Source: COE1 sp910588595
GTDB taxonomy: Bacteria; Bacillota; Clostridia; Lachnospirales; Lachnospiraceae
Length of the DNA: 64,000 nt
Reading direction: 5' to 3'
NCBI GenBank assembly: GCA_948957135.1
Contig: CARDBT010000013.1
Span: 1-64,000, forward strand
This document shows positions 52,712-61,971 of this stretch, one piece after another (positions within the stretch are counted from its first letter, which is position 1; each line of letters starts with the position of its first letter). Position numbers and translations under genes: made by a program. The notes under the pieces are model-generated. The model did no database searches. It was given only the letters and a program-made list of their open reading frames with translations, and had not been told where the DNA came from.

Positions 52712-54307
52712 TCACATGCTCTGCACTGCTGCGCGCTCGATCGCAAGCCCTTTCTTATAGCGCTCTATAAAAGTCTCAAAGCCAGCGACATCAGCTGCAT
52801 CGGGCTCCATGCGCACAGACTCCTCGTCCGCAAATACCTTGTTGTTCAGATAATCGCTGAGTGACTCTTTTGCACCTTTGTTCATCATATAATTTGCCAG
52901 GACTGCAATGCCCCATGCGCCGCCCTCGCCTGCGGTCTTCATAACAGATACCGGCACGTTGACCGCCGCCGCCACGACTTTTTGACCGACACCCTCGGTC
53001 TTGAACAGTCCGCCGTGTCCAAGAAGCTCATCGAGTGTGACATGCTCCTGCTTAAACAAAATATCCATACCGATCTTGATCGCGCCAAGCGCCGTGAACA
53101 GATTGACGCGCATAAAATTCGCCAGATTGAACTTCGCATCGGGCGTTCTCACGAAAAGCGGCCTGCCCTCCTCAAATCCTGTCACATGCTCGCCCGAAAA
53201 ATATCCATAAGCCAGGAGTCCGCCACAGTCTGCATCACCCTCAAGCGCCTTTCTGTAAAGATTTCCATAGAGTTCGTTCATATCTACTTTCTGCCCCATC
53301 ATCTCCTGAAATTCCTTAAACAGATTTACCCATGCATTTAAGTCCGAAGTACAATTGTTGCAGTGCACCATCGCCACAAGACTTCCGTCCGGCGTTGTCA
53401 CCAGGTCAAGTTCATCGTAGGACTTTGACAGGTCTTTCTCGAGCACTGCCATCGCAAACACAGACGTGCCAGCCGAGATGTTTCCAGTGCGCTGTGCGAC
53501 GCTGTTTGTCGCCACCATGCCAGTGCCTGCATCACCCTCAGGCGGACACATCGGAATGCCTGCCTGCAGAGTACCTGTCACATCAAGGAGCTTTGCGCCT
53601 GCCTCTGTCAACGTACCTGCCCTGTCTCCTGAAACCAGCACTTTGGGCATGATGTCCGCAAGCTTCCACGAAAAGTTCTTGTCCGTGACAAGCTCGTCAA
53701 ACTGTGCGATCATCCGCTCGTTAAAGCATTTTGAGTCAATGTCGATCGGAAACATACCGGACGCCTCGCCTACACCAAGCACCTTCTCTCCGCTCAGCTG
53801 CCAATGGATGTAGCCCGCAAGCGTCGTAAAAAAATCTACCTTATCAACATGGTCCTCTCCATTCAAAATAGCCTGGTACAGATGGGCAATGCTCCACCTC
53901 TGCGGAATATGATACTTAAAAAGCTCCGTGAGCTTCTCGCTCGCCTCCTGTGTGATCGTGTTTCTCCATGTCCTAAACGGCACCAGGAGCTCCCCGGCTT
54001 TGTCAAATGCCATATATCCGTGCATCATAGCGCTGAAACCCAGTGAGCCAAGTGTCCTGATCGGTGTTCCATACTTCTCCTGCACAGACTTTGCCAGATC
54101 CTGGTAACAGTCCTGCAGTCCCTTCCATACCGCATCAAGGCTGTAAGTCCAGATGTTGTTTACCAGCTGATTCTCCCAGTCGTGATTTCCAATGGCAAGC
54201 ACCTCATGGTTTTGGTCGATCAACACTGCCTTGATCCTGGTCGAACCAAACTCAATACCAAGCGCCGTTTTGCCGCTTTCAATCGCATTTTTTGCATCAA
54301 GTCCCAT
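52712..54307 (-). CDS. araB: L-ribulokinase (FGGY family)
   Basis: A 531-residue FGGY kinase that phosphorylates L-ribulose. N-terminal ATPase fold: TALGIEFGSTRIKAVLIDQN. Sugar-site wording: GFSAMMHGYMAFDKAG. C-terminal part: GHGGLFKTEGVGQKVVAAAV. ATG 54307 is chosen because AGGAGG lies about 10 nt upstream. The earlier reading is leader. It is first in the araB-araD-hypothetical-transketolase operon. Arabinose isomerase (araA) and a transporter are not in the window. Confidence 0.9.
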   Translation of the reverse strand: MGLDAKNAIESGKTALGIEFGSTRIKAVLIDQNHEVLAIGNHDWENQLVNNIWTYSLDAVWKGLQDCYQDLAKSVQEKYGTPIRTLGSLGFSAMMHGYMAFDKAGELLVPFRTWRNTITQEASEKLTELFKYHIPQRWSIAHLYQAILNGEDHVDKVDFFTTLAGYIHWQLSGEKVLGVGEASGMFPIDIDSKCFNERMIAQFDELVTDKNFSWKLADIMPKVLVSGDRAGTLTEAGAKLLDVTGTLQAGIPMCPPEGDAGTGMVATNSVAQRTGNISAGTSVFAMAVLEKDLSKSYDELDLVTTPDGSLVAMVHCNNCTSDLNAWVNLFKEFQEMMGQKVDMNELYGNLYRKALEGDADCGGLLAYGYFSGEHVTGFEEGRPLFVRTPDAKFNLANFMRVNLFTALGAIKIGMDILFKQEHVTLDELLGHGGLFKTEGVGQKVVAAAVNVPVSVMKTAGEGGAWGIAVLANYMMNKGAKESLSDYLNNKVFADEESVRMEPDAADVAGFETFIERYKKGLAIERAAVQSM

Positions 54308-54394
54308 AAATTTGTAACCTCCTGTTTCCATAACAACAACTCCGCTTTGTGACAATTTTATATTTAAATCACCAAAACATTTCTGTATATCGTC

Positions 54395-54433
54395 ATTATA
54401 ACAATAAGCCTGTCATATTGCAAGCTTATTGTT
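54395..54433 (-). promoter_or_regulatory. Promoter and inverted-repeat operator of the araB operon
   Basis: On the minus strand, TTGCAA (54418-54423) and TATAAT (54395-54400) are 17 bp apart. Perfect 10-bp arms AACAATAAGC (54400-54409) and GCTTATTGTT (54424-54433) flank the spacer and -35. This is the place for a repressor such as an AraR/LacI-type protein to exclude polymerase. The start codon is about 90 nt downstream. Confidence 0.72.
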
Positions 54434-54506
54434 TACTCATTCCTAAAATATTTTAGTTCATAATTACTATAGCATTGTCTGATAATACAATAAAAAACAA
54501 GTGGAA

Positions 54507-54644
54507 CCATCTAATGGAATGTAACCAGTTTCATTTTCTGCGGACGCCGGCAAACTTGTTAAAAGTGTCACAATACAAACGGAACAGACCCGTCTTATCA
54601 AGTGACACAATCTCAATCTAGTGAAGCGTAACCCGTCTCATTTT
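54507..54644. repeat. Degenerate direct repeats downstream of the FHA gene
   Basis: Copies at 54507-54537 and 54614-54644 match at 24 of 31 positions (shared GTAACC.GT.TCATTTT). A weaker partial copy (ACCCGTCTTATC) lies between them, flanked by GTGTCAC/GTGACAC. It resembles the multiple terminal repeats of IS21-like elements and could be an old insertion end. Otherwise the gene-free stretch 54434-54652 is AT-rich, with no gene seen. Confidence 0.45.
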
Positions 54645-54652
54645 GGTGAAAG

Positions 54653-56143
54653 TCAGCAATATGTAAAGTATGTCCTTCCGAATCTAAGCCTGTCTCCGGG
54701 TTCCAGCGCCACTGACTGATTGATGCCCAGAAGCACACCATTGCGAACGGTTCCGTTTGTCGAATTAAGGTCACACAAATACACTCTGCCTTCACGCTCC
54801 TCAAAACGCGCATGCATTTTGCTGACAGCTGCATCATCGATCACAAAATCGGACACATTGGCAAGTTTTCCGACCGTCATGGGAAGTCTGTCCAGGGAGA
54901 TATTGACTTCTCTGCCATTCATACGTCCGCACAATATCCGCTCCTCCACAATTCCATCTCCCAGATGCACAGTCTCAATGCCGCTTTTTGTCTTCTCTGC
55001 CTCTCCGGGTATATTGTGCGGCTGATCGCAACAGGCTCTGCGGGTATCGTATGGCTCTTCAACAGCTGTATAATACTGCAGCGCCTCATTGTCCTCATCT
55101 TCGCCGTCATCTGCCGGCGCAGTCCCCTTATACTGCCGTCGCCTATTGACATAGCACGCAAAAAACAGGAATGCCGCCATCAAAGCCATCGCCATTGCAC
55201 CGTATAAATACAGTTCCTGATCGCCTTCGAGCCTGAATGTATGACTGATGTGTGAAGCCAGTATGATCCCCCCGGAACACAGTGATATAAATATGCAGAA
55301 GATCCCCCCTGCCAGATCCCTGGTGATCTTTGTCCTGCCTCCTAATATCTGTTCTGATGTCATGACACCTTCATCTTCCTCATAAGAATGTTCCGCAAAA
55401 CTCTCCCGATTCTTGTTGCCGTCTTCCACATGGATCTGACTGGTACATCTTGTTTGAACATATGATCCCACTTCCCTTTGCGCACTGTCATTTGAGGGAA
55501 CATATGAGATCTTTGTTGATGGATCAGCCACAGTCTGCACAAAGTCGTTCTCTCTGTGAGCCATATTGACTATCATATGATCCATCATATTTCCGATCTC
55601 ACTGATGACATAATTGGGATTTCTGGTATAGCGGTAAATCTGATACCCAAGCATCACTGCACGCTCATCTGTATGGTCGATCTTGGTGAGAACTTCGTCG
55701 ATAAATTCCATAAAAGACAGTCTCACATCCCCCTCATAATCCGGATAGCAGACAAAATAGGGCTCCATCTTCTCCACATTCATATAAATCAATTCAGGTC
55801 TCATGATGATCTGTGTCCCATCAAGCAGATATTCTTCGAGCCTCTCAAAAAGACCCACACAACCCGATAACAGGCGTCTCAACTCTTCATACCTTATTTC
55901 TGTCTTATCATAGAGCCGATCCATCGATTGAAGGGAATTGATCTCATAATAGTAGCGGCTCTCCCCATTAATCAGTCTGTGCGTGATGGGCAAAAGCCCC
56001 GGTATACGGTTTCCCAGGATCATCTTTGTGCGGTAATCTATACTCTGCTCCTCACTTTTGCCAAAAAAACTGCACTTACTCAGTATCAAATAATTGTGAT
56101 TCATGCTCCTCTCGAAGCTGACATCAGGCATACTTTCTCTCAT
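54653..56143 (-). CDS. FHA-domain membrane protein of the Tad locus (DUF6382 type)
   Basis: A 496-residue protein. The N-terminal about 200 residues (DVSFERSMNHNYLILSKCSF) match the DUF6382 type seen beside Firmicute Tad loci. Two TM segments lie near 290-345 (IFCIFISLCSGGIILASHIS and LYLYGAMAMALMAAFLFFAC). A C-terminal FHA domain follows, about 395-490, with phosphothreonine-binding SKMHARFEEREG and LNSTNGTVRNG. It should link pilus assembly to Ser/Thr phosphorylation. It is the last gene of the pilus operon, 18 bp after the TadE gene. Confidence 0.88.
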   Translation of the reverse strand: MRESMPDVSFERSMNHNYLILSKCSFFGKSEEQSIDYRTKMILGNRIPGLLPITHRLINGESRYYYEINSLQSMDRLYDKTEIRYEELRRLLSGCVGLFERLEEYLLDGTQIIMRPELIYMNVEKMEPYFVCYPDYEGDVRLSFMEFIDEVLTKIDHTDERAVMLGYQIYRYTRNPNYVISEIGNMMDHMIVNMAHRENDFVQTVADPSTKISYVPSNDSAQREVGSYVQTRCTSQIHVEDGNKNRESFAEHSYEEDEGVMTSEQILGGRTKITRDLAGGIFCIFISLCSGGIILASHISHTFRLEGDQELYLYGAMAMALMAAFLFFACYVNRRRQYKGTAPADDGEDEDNEALQYYTAVEEPYDTRRACCDQPHNIPGEAEKTKSGIETVHLGDGIVEERILCGRMNGREVNISLDRLPMTVGKLANVSDFVIDDAAVSKMHARFEEREGRVYLCDLNSTNGTVRNGVLLGINQSVALEPGDRLRFGRTYFTYC

Positions 56144-56161
56144 GCCAATCCTCCAAAACTC

Positions 56162-56626
56162 TTACTCTGCAATTAATCCGTTCAATATCCTGGAGTCGCG
56201 GATCGCCCTTGTCTGTCTCAGACGTCCTGCACTTTTGCTGACATCGAGTGCCGTGTCGATTCCAGACACATACTCGCCAAGCCACGTCACAAGCGGCATA
56301 TTTACAACACAGTGATATGTCACAGTCACACTTGCCGCATCGACCGCCACATCATAACGAAAGTCATACATGGCAAACAGTTTTCCCCTGACAAGTCTTT
56401 CTGCTGCTGCACACGCCGCTGACTGTGCTTCCTCTGCTGTCTTAAAGTGGCTTTTTGTTCCCTGCAGCGCAGCCTCATATGCACTGTGTTCCATGACACA
56501 CCTGTCATAACTGTAGATCGCCAGAAAGATCATCATCACAGTGAGCAGCATCACCACCGGCATGATCAATGCAGCTTCCACCGTAAAGTACGCTGGCTCA
56601 CCGTGATCTTTTACCAGTACATGCAT
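56162..56626 (-). CDS. TadE-like minor pilin
   Basis: A 154-residue protein with a short leader and a TadE-like hydrophobic helix (FTVEAALIMPVVMLLTVMMI), Glu following the cleavage region as in pseudopilins. The start ATG 56626 overlaps the end of the prepilin peptidase gene by 16 bp, pointing to translational coupling. The soluble part is mostly helical then beta. It would be processed by the peptidase encoded upstream and become a minor pilus or envelope component. Confidence 0.75.
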   Translation of the reverse strand: MHVLVKDHGEPAYFTVEAALIMPVVMLLTVMMIFLAIYSYDRCVMEHSAYEAALQGTKSHFKTAEEAQSAACAAAERLVRGKLFAMYDFRYDVAVDAASVTVTYHCVVNMPLVTWLGEYVSGIDTALDVSKSAGRLRQTRAIRDSRILNGLIAE

Positions 56627-57057
56627 AGTAGATACCCTGCAAATATCGCTGGCAGAAAAGGCAATCTTGTCTGTCTGCTCCCCCTCTTCAACAACAGGAC
56701 AATGATCGCAGCCGCACACATCATAAATGAAGCAGCAAATACCATCCATAGACATCTGCGTACCCCCAGCGCAATGCCCAGCGCTGCGATCACGATACCG
56801 TCTCCTTTTCCGATCTGCTCCCTTGTGGCAACAGACACACCGATCGCGCAAAGTCCGATCGTCAATCCGCCCACTGCATCGAATGTGTTAAGATCCTCTT
56901 TTAATGGGAGCACTGCACAGCACACGAGCAGCAGGAATACCAGCTGCACACTGCTGATCTGTCTCTTTCGAATATCCACAATTCCTGCGACAAACAGCAG
57001 TACTCCGATCAAAGCCATCAATATTTTGTAAATGATCAACCGCATTTCCAAACTCAT
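56611..57057 (-). CDS. Prepilin peptidase (A24 family)
   Basis: A 148-residue membrane aspartyl peptidase, TadV/CpaA-like, without the N-methyltransferase domain. The two catalytic aspartates are in GIVDIRKRQIS and in the GxGD motif GKGDGIVIAALG. It processes Flp and TadE-type prepilins at the inner face of the membrane. It lies between two TadE-like genes. The length is typical for Tad loci. Confidence 0.9.
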   Translation of the reverse strand: MSLEMRLIIYKILMALIGVLLFVAGIVDIRKRQISSVQLVFLLLVCCAVLPLKEDLNTFDAVGGLTIGLCAIGVSVATREQIGKGDGIVIAALGIALGVRRCLWMVFAASFMMCAAAIIVLLLKRGSRQTRLPFLPAIFAGYLLCMYW

Positions 57058-57125
57058 TTTACCCTCCTATTCCACATAAATATTACTAATGTATTACATT
57101 CTGGATTATACTTCATAATCATTTT

Positions 57126-57986
57126 TCACCCACATTTGCTACATGCATTTCTGCCGCCTGTCTCCGATATCAGCACTGCCATGACTGTCCTTTTCAGACT
57201 ACTGCATCCAAGCGTTGAATGATACCTGTTTCCATAATCCGTAATATAGACGACACTGCCGCAGGCACCCCCGCATTCACGACAGGGGTAATACTTACTG
57301 TTATCCTGATTTCGCTGTGTATCCAGAAAGCTCCTGTTGACTGCCGCAATGGAAAGCTTTAGATAACTGCATACCCTGGACCGGTGATATACACTTCCCT
57401 TCTCCGTAATGTAGACGATTTCTTCCTGTGCAGCACCACTTGAACTGTGAGCAGCATTGTCGTATCCGGTCCATGCCCTTGTGCGTATTCTATTGTACAG
57501 CACTCGCGATTGATATCCGGCTATTGCTGCCGGTGGTTCAATGCGGTACTCCGCCACCAGATCAATACAGTCATCATCCTGCATGACGGAGGACCGCAGC
57601 CATGAGATCGATCGGCTGCTTCCAGCGAGCGGCGAACTGTCCAGATAAGCCTCTCCAAGCTTCATCCGCACTTTCCCCGCCGCATACAGATAAGTCAGTC
57701 CGAGTGACTCAGCCGCCCCTCCCGAACCGCCGCCAATCTGCCGGTATCCATACCCATACACTGCCATTTGTTTTGCCGTATCGTGCATCGCAGCACTCAT
57801 GTTTCCCTGCAGACGGTAAATTTCGACAATAGACATGATATTTAGAAATGCAAACAGAAAAACCGGCAGCACGAAACATGCTTCTACAGTCATTCCTGCC
57901 TTCTGCCCCTTCTGTGATCTGGTTTCAGGGGAGCAGGCGGACATTCTTTTTAATGCATCTGCAAGGAAATCTATTATTTTGTTCAT
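57126..57986 (-). CDS. TadE-like protein with two C-terminal Cys/His motifs
   Basis: A 286-residue protein with a pilin-like N-terminus (AGMTVEACFVLPVFLFAFLN). From about residue 205 there are two copies of a zinc-finger-like unit: VYITEKGSVYHRSRVCSYL...PCRECG and VYITDYGNRYHSTLGCSSLK...ACSKCG. Each has the pattern YHxxxxCxxL then CxxC. Such units end many secreted nucleases and competence proteins of Firmicutes. ATG 57986 is chosen, but TTG 57995 is also possible given GGGAGG between them. The protein is cotranscribed with the Tad genes. The double motif is unusual in a pilus protein. Confidence 0.8.
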   Translation of the reverse strand: MNKIIDFLADALKRMSACSPETRSQKGQKAGMTVEACFVLPVFLFAFLNIMSIVEIYRLQGNMSAAMHDTAKQMAVYGYGYRQIGGGSGGAAESLGLTYLYAAGKVRMKLGEAYLDSSPLAGSSRSISWLRSSVMQDDDCIDLVAEYRIEPPAAIAGYQSRVLYNRIRTRAWTGYDNAAHSSSGAAQEEIVYITEKGSVYHRSRVCSYLKLSIAAVNRSFLDTQRNQDNSKYYPCRECGGACGSVVYITDYGNRYHSTLGCSSLKRTVMAVLISETGGRNACSKCG

Positions 57987-58087
57987 GGAGAGCAAGATTC
58001 CTCCCTTCTTATTTATCTCTTTTTCTTATCGTTTCCTATCCCGCATCCAAAAGAACATCCGTCCACTCCTCTGGTTTTCATGGATTT

Positions 58088-59551
58088 TTATACGTAACAC
58101 ATTTCTCTGTAGAAGACAAAATCATGCCCGTTATTATCCTCGAACCCAAAATATGCCTTCATGTAATCAATGCATGCGTCTATTCGAAAATGTTCATTTC
58201 CATCCGTCTGCCTGATATCCATCTCCACGATATCAAGACTTCTTGCCGCCTTCGTGTCCTTGTCCATGAGTCCCAAAAATATCCTTAGATAATCCTGATA
58301 TGACAGTCCTGTCGTTTTTTGGCTGCCTTTTATATCAGGCAGGTCTCCTGTAACAATACCAAACATGCCTGTGTTCCAGTCTCCTTTTCCCTTGATCAGG
58401 GGAACGCGGTTTCCATCGAATAACTGCTGCATGTCTGACATCGCCTCCTCGATCGCCCATGCGGTCAGGATCAATGTTTTCATCTGTCCAGTCAATTCCG
58501 GTGACAGAAGCAGTGTACAGATGACCACTGCCACCATCTCTGCCTGTGCCTGTTTGTCCATATCCGAGTGGATGCTTGCCAGGTTCGCTGCACACCGGAG
58601 TGCAAACAGTACCTCCGCACTGCGCCTCAGATTGCCGGCATCACTGTTATATCCATATAATATATACTCGATCTGATATTTCAAAAGCCCTTGATCTTTC
58701 GGTTTGGTATAACTGCCACACTTCTTCATCAGGTACTCCCCATAGATCAATTCGTCCACGAAGCTGTCAGCACTGCTGACATTGTGGTGCAGTCCGATTC
58801 CCTGATTGATCGTCCCGGCTTTTAGACGCGCGGAAAAATACGGTCCCGTATCCATCACCGCGCCTGACACAGACTTCCCACTCGGAAGGGCAAATGCCAG
58901 GATCCCTCCGCCGATTACCTTGTCCAATATACCTGAAACTTTTTGATAGGAATACCCCTCCGCGCTCTCTGTGTCAATCTCTATGATTCCTTTATCAGCA
59001 AGGAACTCGTCGAGCTCCTGCTTCTGTGCTGCAGCCTGATCCACTGTGTTTTTGCCGGTAAGCCCTTTGCGCTCCACTGTGTCGATCTGTTCCTGTATTC
59101 TGGAGATGAGATCGCCTCCATAGACTGCCTTCATGTACTCCACTGCCTGCGCTTTCCACACCATACATTGGTCATCACTCGCAAAAGATACGTCGGATAT
59201 TTCAAGATATGGATTTTTGAGCTCCAGTAGATTGTATTCAAACGGCATCACAAGACCTTTGTCCGGCTCCGTATTATAACTCATATAGTCTGACAGGTGC
59301 ATTTCTACCATGCCGATCCCCCCGTTGATACTTCCATAGGAAGTATCAACAAAAAACAGCTCATACTGATCTAGGATCTCTCTGTTATATTCAGCAAATA
59401 CCGAGTCTAACCCGAGATCAGCCACGATCTCTGCCTGCGCCCTTACGGCGCCTATCGCTGCGCCCTCGATCAGGACAAAGAGCAGCGATAGGACAATGCC
59501 AAAGGTCAGGGAAAGATATACCGTCAGGTATGCATCAAATCTGCTTAGCAT
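58088..59551 (-). CDS. DUF5702-type Tad-locus protein
   Basis: A 487-residue protein with one N-terminal TM segment (VYLSLTFGIVLSLLFVLIEG) followed by an extracytoplasmic domain rich in helices (ALRCAANLASIHSDMDKQAQ). It fits the DUF5702 group found in Firmicute Tad operons, where it is probably a large TadG-like envelope subunit. The start overlaps the Flp pilin gene by 17 bp, so the two are coupled. No cleavage or catalytic motif is evident. Confidence 0.8.
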   Translation of the reverse strand: MLSRFDAYLTVYLSLTFGIVLSLLFVLIEGAAIGAVRAQAEIVADLGLDSVFAEYNREILDQYELFFVDTSYGSINGGIGMVEMHLSDYMSYNTEPDKGLVMPFEYNLLELKNPYLEISDVSFASDDQCMVWKAQAVEYMKAVYGGDLISRIQEQIDTVERKGLTGKNTVDQAAAQKQELDEFLADKGIIEIDTESAEGYSYQKVSGILDKVIGGGILAFALPSGKSVSGAVMDTGPYFSARLKAGTINQGIGLHHNVSSADSFVDELIYGEYLMKKCGSYTKPKDQGLLKYQIEYILYGYNSDAGNLRRSAEVLFALRCAANLASIHSDMDKQAQAEMVAVVICTLLLSPELTGQMKTLILTAWAIEEAMSDMQQLFDGNRVPLIKGKGDWNTGMFGIVTGDLPDIKGSQKTTGLSYQDYLRIFLGLMDKDTKAARSLDIVEMDIRQTDGNEHFRIDACIDYMKAYFGFEDNNGHDFVFYREMCYV

Positions 59552-59702
59552 TTTTTGTCACCTTTTTGAGCAGTTCGTTTGCAAGTGATGTGATGCTGTT
59601 CTTAAATATTGCTACGATCGCGATCAGCACGACGATGATCAACACGATCTCAACCGTTCCCATTCCTTCTTCTTCCCTAATAAAACTTCTCAAATCTCTC
59701 AT
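59535..59702 (-). CDS. Flp-type pilin
   Basis: A 55-residue prepilin, the presumed main pilus subunit. After a short charged leader (MRDLRSFIREEEG) comes MGTVEIVLIIVVLIAIVAIF, where cleavage after Gly would leave Met1 and Glu5, as required for Flp pilins. A short basic tail ends the protein. The start is placed at ATG 59702 because it is preceded by GAGGAAA and gives a normal leader. It is encoded between tadC and the DUF5702 gene. Confidence 0.88.
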   Translation of the reverse strand: MRDLRSFIREEEGMGTVEIVLIIVVLIAIVAIFKNSITSLANELLKKVTKNAKQI

Positions 59703-59764
59703 ATTTTTTCCTCTTTCTTTCTCAATGTTATTTATGGTTTCTATCATTCAAATACTTTTGCCGC

Positions 59765-61114
59765 TTACGATAAATAGTTTCGAAACGCCGGCACCATGAT
59801 GATCACCATCGTGATCCCCAAAAACATCATCATGGGCATCAACAGTTTCGTCCCTGCCTTTTCTCCTAGCTTTCTCGCGGTATGCTTCCGCTCCTCAAAA
59901 GCTCCGGCAGCCTCCTCTTTTAACAGGATTGGCAGGTTGGCGGTTCCTTTTCTGAGATTCTGCGCAAGCATGGTGGACAGCTTGTTATAACTCGGAATAC
60001 GGCATCGCCGTCCGAAGCGCTCATATGCTTTTGCCTGCGCGACACCGCTCTCCATCTCATAGATCGTCAGAATCATCTCCTCGTAAGCATACCGCTTCGC
60101 ACCGCCTTTTTCACAACGCTTCTGATAATCCTTTGCGATCTTGTTCCACGCGTTTGGAACCGTCATGCCAGCGCCGAGCAGCAATGCAAGGGAACTGACG
60201 ATCTCCGGATAATCCATGCACATCTGTTCCTCCCGATTCACGACCTGCCTGTGCAGGTCCCGGTCCCTGCTGTGATAGATGAGACATGCCAAAACAGGTG
60301 TCGCCGCCAAAAACAGCAGTCCTCTGTAATTTCTTTTGTAGCTCCAGCAAATATTCCGGTTCTCGATCTCTGACGGAAGTATCATATTCTGCTGTTCGCG
60401 GCTGTCCTCCTCGAGATCAGAGATCTGTCTGGCAAGGCGTTCTGACTTATCAGGGATCAGGGCTTTACTACATATTCTGACAGTCATGTCATGTTCTATC
60501 TGATAGCTTTCACACGACAACACTGCTGTCAGCTCCATCAACACAGGTGCAGTCAGTCTGTCCTGTATCAGATGCCCTTCCATGTCCATGTAGCTATCAT
60601 CTGTGCGCCATTCCACGACAAATGGATATCCATCCACATCTCTGATCAGGCGCATGTCATACTCGATCCTGTCAAATCCTTTGTTTTGATCCAGAATCTG
60701 CTGCTCGATGATTTCTATCGCTTCACCCGACATCTGTGTCAGTTCTTCCTGTGAATAATACCGCTCTGATACGGTAATCGGAATGTGATAGATCCCCTCT
60801 CCGTCATTTGCGACAAGCGACACACTTCTTGAGCCGCTCCCATACGCATTGCGGTCTACCTGGTTATCCACAATCTTTGTCTCCATACCGTCCTTTATCC
60901 ACAGAATAACAGCCAAAACCACACCGAAAACCATGATCAAACTGCATACAGACAGTTTGCCGATGACATAGTCCTTCTGTCTCTTTGCTGTATCACCCGC
61001 AGGCTCCAGCGTCTGCAAATCCTCACGTACAGCGCAGTTATACAATATTTTGTCCGGTTTTTTCTGCATTGTTTCCAACCGCGAGTACAGCCACCTTGCT
61101 AATTTATCCCCCAC
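59765..61114 (-). CDS. tadC: TadC-like platform protein with an inserted domain
   Basis: A 449-residue type II secretion F-family membrane protein. The C-terminal T2SSF domain (EIVSSLALLLGAGMTVPNAW, LMPMMMFLGITMVIIMVPAF) is the inner-membrane platform of the pilus motor. Unlike the usual about 300-residue TadC, there is an extra N-terminal TM (KLSVCSLIMVFGVVLAVILW) and an inserted extracytoplasmic domain of about 170 residues (about 75-250). It works with TadB and the TadA ATPase encoded just upstream. Confidence 0.85.
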   Translation of the reverse strand: MGDKLARWLYSRLETMQKKPDKILYNCAVREDLQTLEPAGDTAKRQKDYVIGKLSVCSLIMVFGVVLAVILWIKDGMETKIVDNQVDRNAYGSGSRSVSLVANDGEGIYHIPITVSERYYSQEELTQMSGEAIEIIEQQILDQNKGFDRIEYDMRLIRDVDGYPFVVEWRTDDSYMDMEGHLIQDRLTAPVLMELTAVLSCESYQIEHDMTVRICSKALIPDKSERLARQISDLEEDSREQQNMILPSEIENRNICWSYKRNYRGLLFLAATPVLACLIYHSRDRDLHRQVVNREEQMCMDYPEIVSSLALLLGAGMTVPNAWNKIAKDYQKRCEKGGAKRYAYEEMILTIYEMESGVAQAKAYERFGRRCRIPSYNKLSTMLAQNLRKGTANLPILLKEEAAGAFEERKHTARKLGEKAGTKLLMPMMMFLGITMVIIMVPAFRNYLS

Positions 61115-61135
61115 TTTGCTTCTCCTTCCTGCTTT

Positions 61136-61927
61136 CTATATCTCAATATCCAGGATTTTGTCCGAGATCCGGCATGCCGCCGTGTAGACAGCAAACGAAC
61201 CTGTCATGAGGATCCAGCCAAAAATATTGTGGTACAATCCCTCAAAATAACCCTTGGTCGTCAGCGATATATATAAAATGATAAAAAAGGGAATATACCT
61301 CATGATCTGCTGTTCGAGTTTCTTCTCACTGACCACGGTCTCGATCTCACGCCGTGTTTCCTGTTTGCCGCTGATAATGTCAGCCGTGTTTGTGATGATG
61401 CCCCGCATATCTCCCCCACCTTTCTTGGCGATCTGAAAGATATCTGCAAATTCCCTGATATCCTGCACACCACTTCTGTCGGCGAGGTTTGCAAGTGCAC
61501 TTTCGAGTTGTTCATTATTGCTCAGTTTCCTAAAGATCAGCCTCAGTTCTCGCGACATGACAGACTCCTTTCCATACAGCAGCGTGACATCTTGGTAGGC
61601 TTCATGAAAAGCATTTTCGACACTGTATCCCGCCTGTAGGTTTGATGATACGCTCAGTATCACTTCGCGAAACTCAATCTCCAGCTTTCGCTTCCTTTTC
61701 TGACATTCTGACTTGCTTCTGTCCTTTAATGACAGGAGCACAAAAGGCATCAGCATCATCCACGCGATCAGACTGTCATAAAAGAGCCAGCTGACCATCG
61801 CCATAAAAGCACTGCCTGCCAAGAGATACCGCACGATCTCCTGTGCCGAAAATACATAATGTGCATAATCGATCTCCGGAGGCAGTCTTCCTCTTGCGAT
61901 GCACTTCCTGTTTTTCTTACTTCCCAT
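61136..61927 (-). CDS. tadB: TadB-like platform protein
   Basis: A 263-residue T2SSF membrane protein. The F-domain cytoplasmic helices are recognisable (SVSSNLQAGYSVENAFHEAY, FADIFQIAKKGGGDMRGIIT), with TM segments at about 35-70 and 215-250. It partners TadC in the platform that couples the ATPase to pilus growth. It lies 44 bp after tadA and 21 bp before tadC. Confidence 0.88.
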   Translation of the reverse strand: MGSKKNRKCIARGRLPPEIDYAHYVFSAQEIVRYLLAGSAFMAMVSWLFYDSLIAWMMLMPFVLLSLKDRSKSECQKRKRKLEIEFREVILSVSSNLQAGYSVENAFHEAYQDVTLLYGKESVMSRELRLIFRKLSNNEQLESALANLADRSGVQDIREFADIFQIAKKGGGDMRGIITNTADIISGKQETRREIETVVSEKKLEQQIMRYIPFFIILYISLTTKGYFEGLYHNIFGWILMTGSFAVYTAACRISDKILDIEI

Positions 61928-61971
61928 ATCGTTCTCCTTTTGGTTTCCCGTTTTCTATTTGTTCTACTCCG

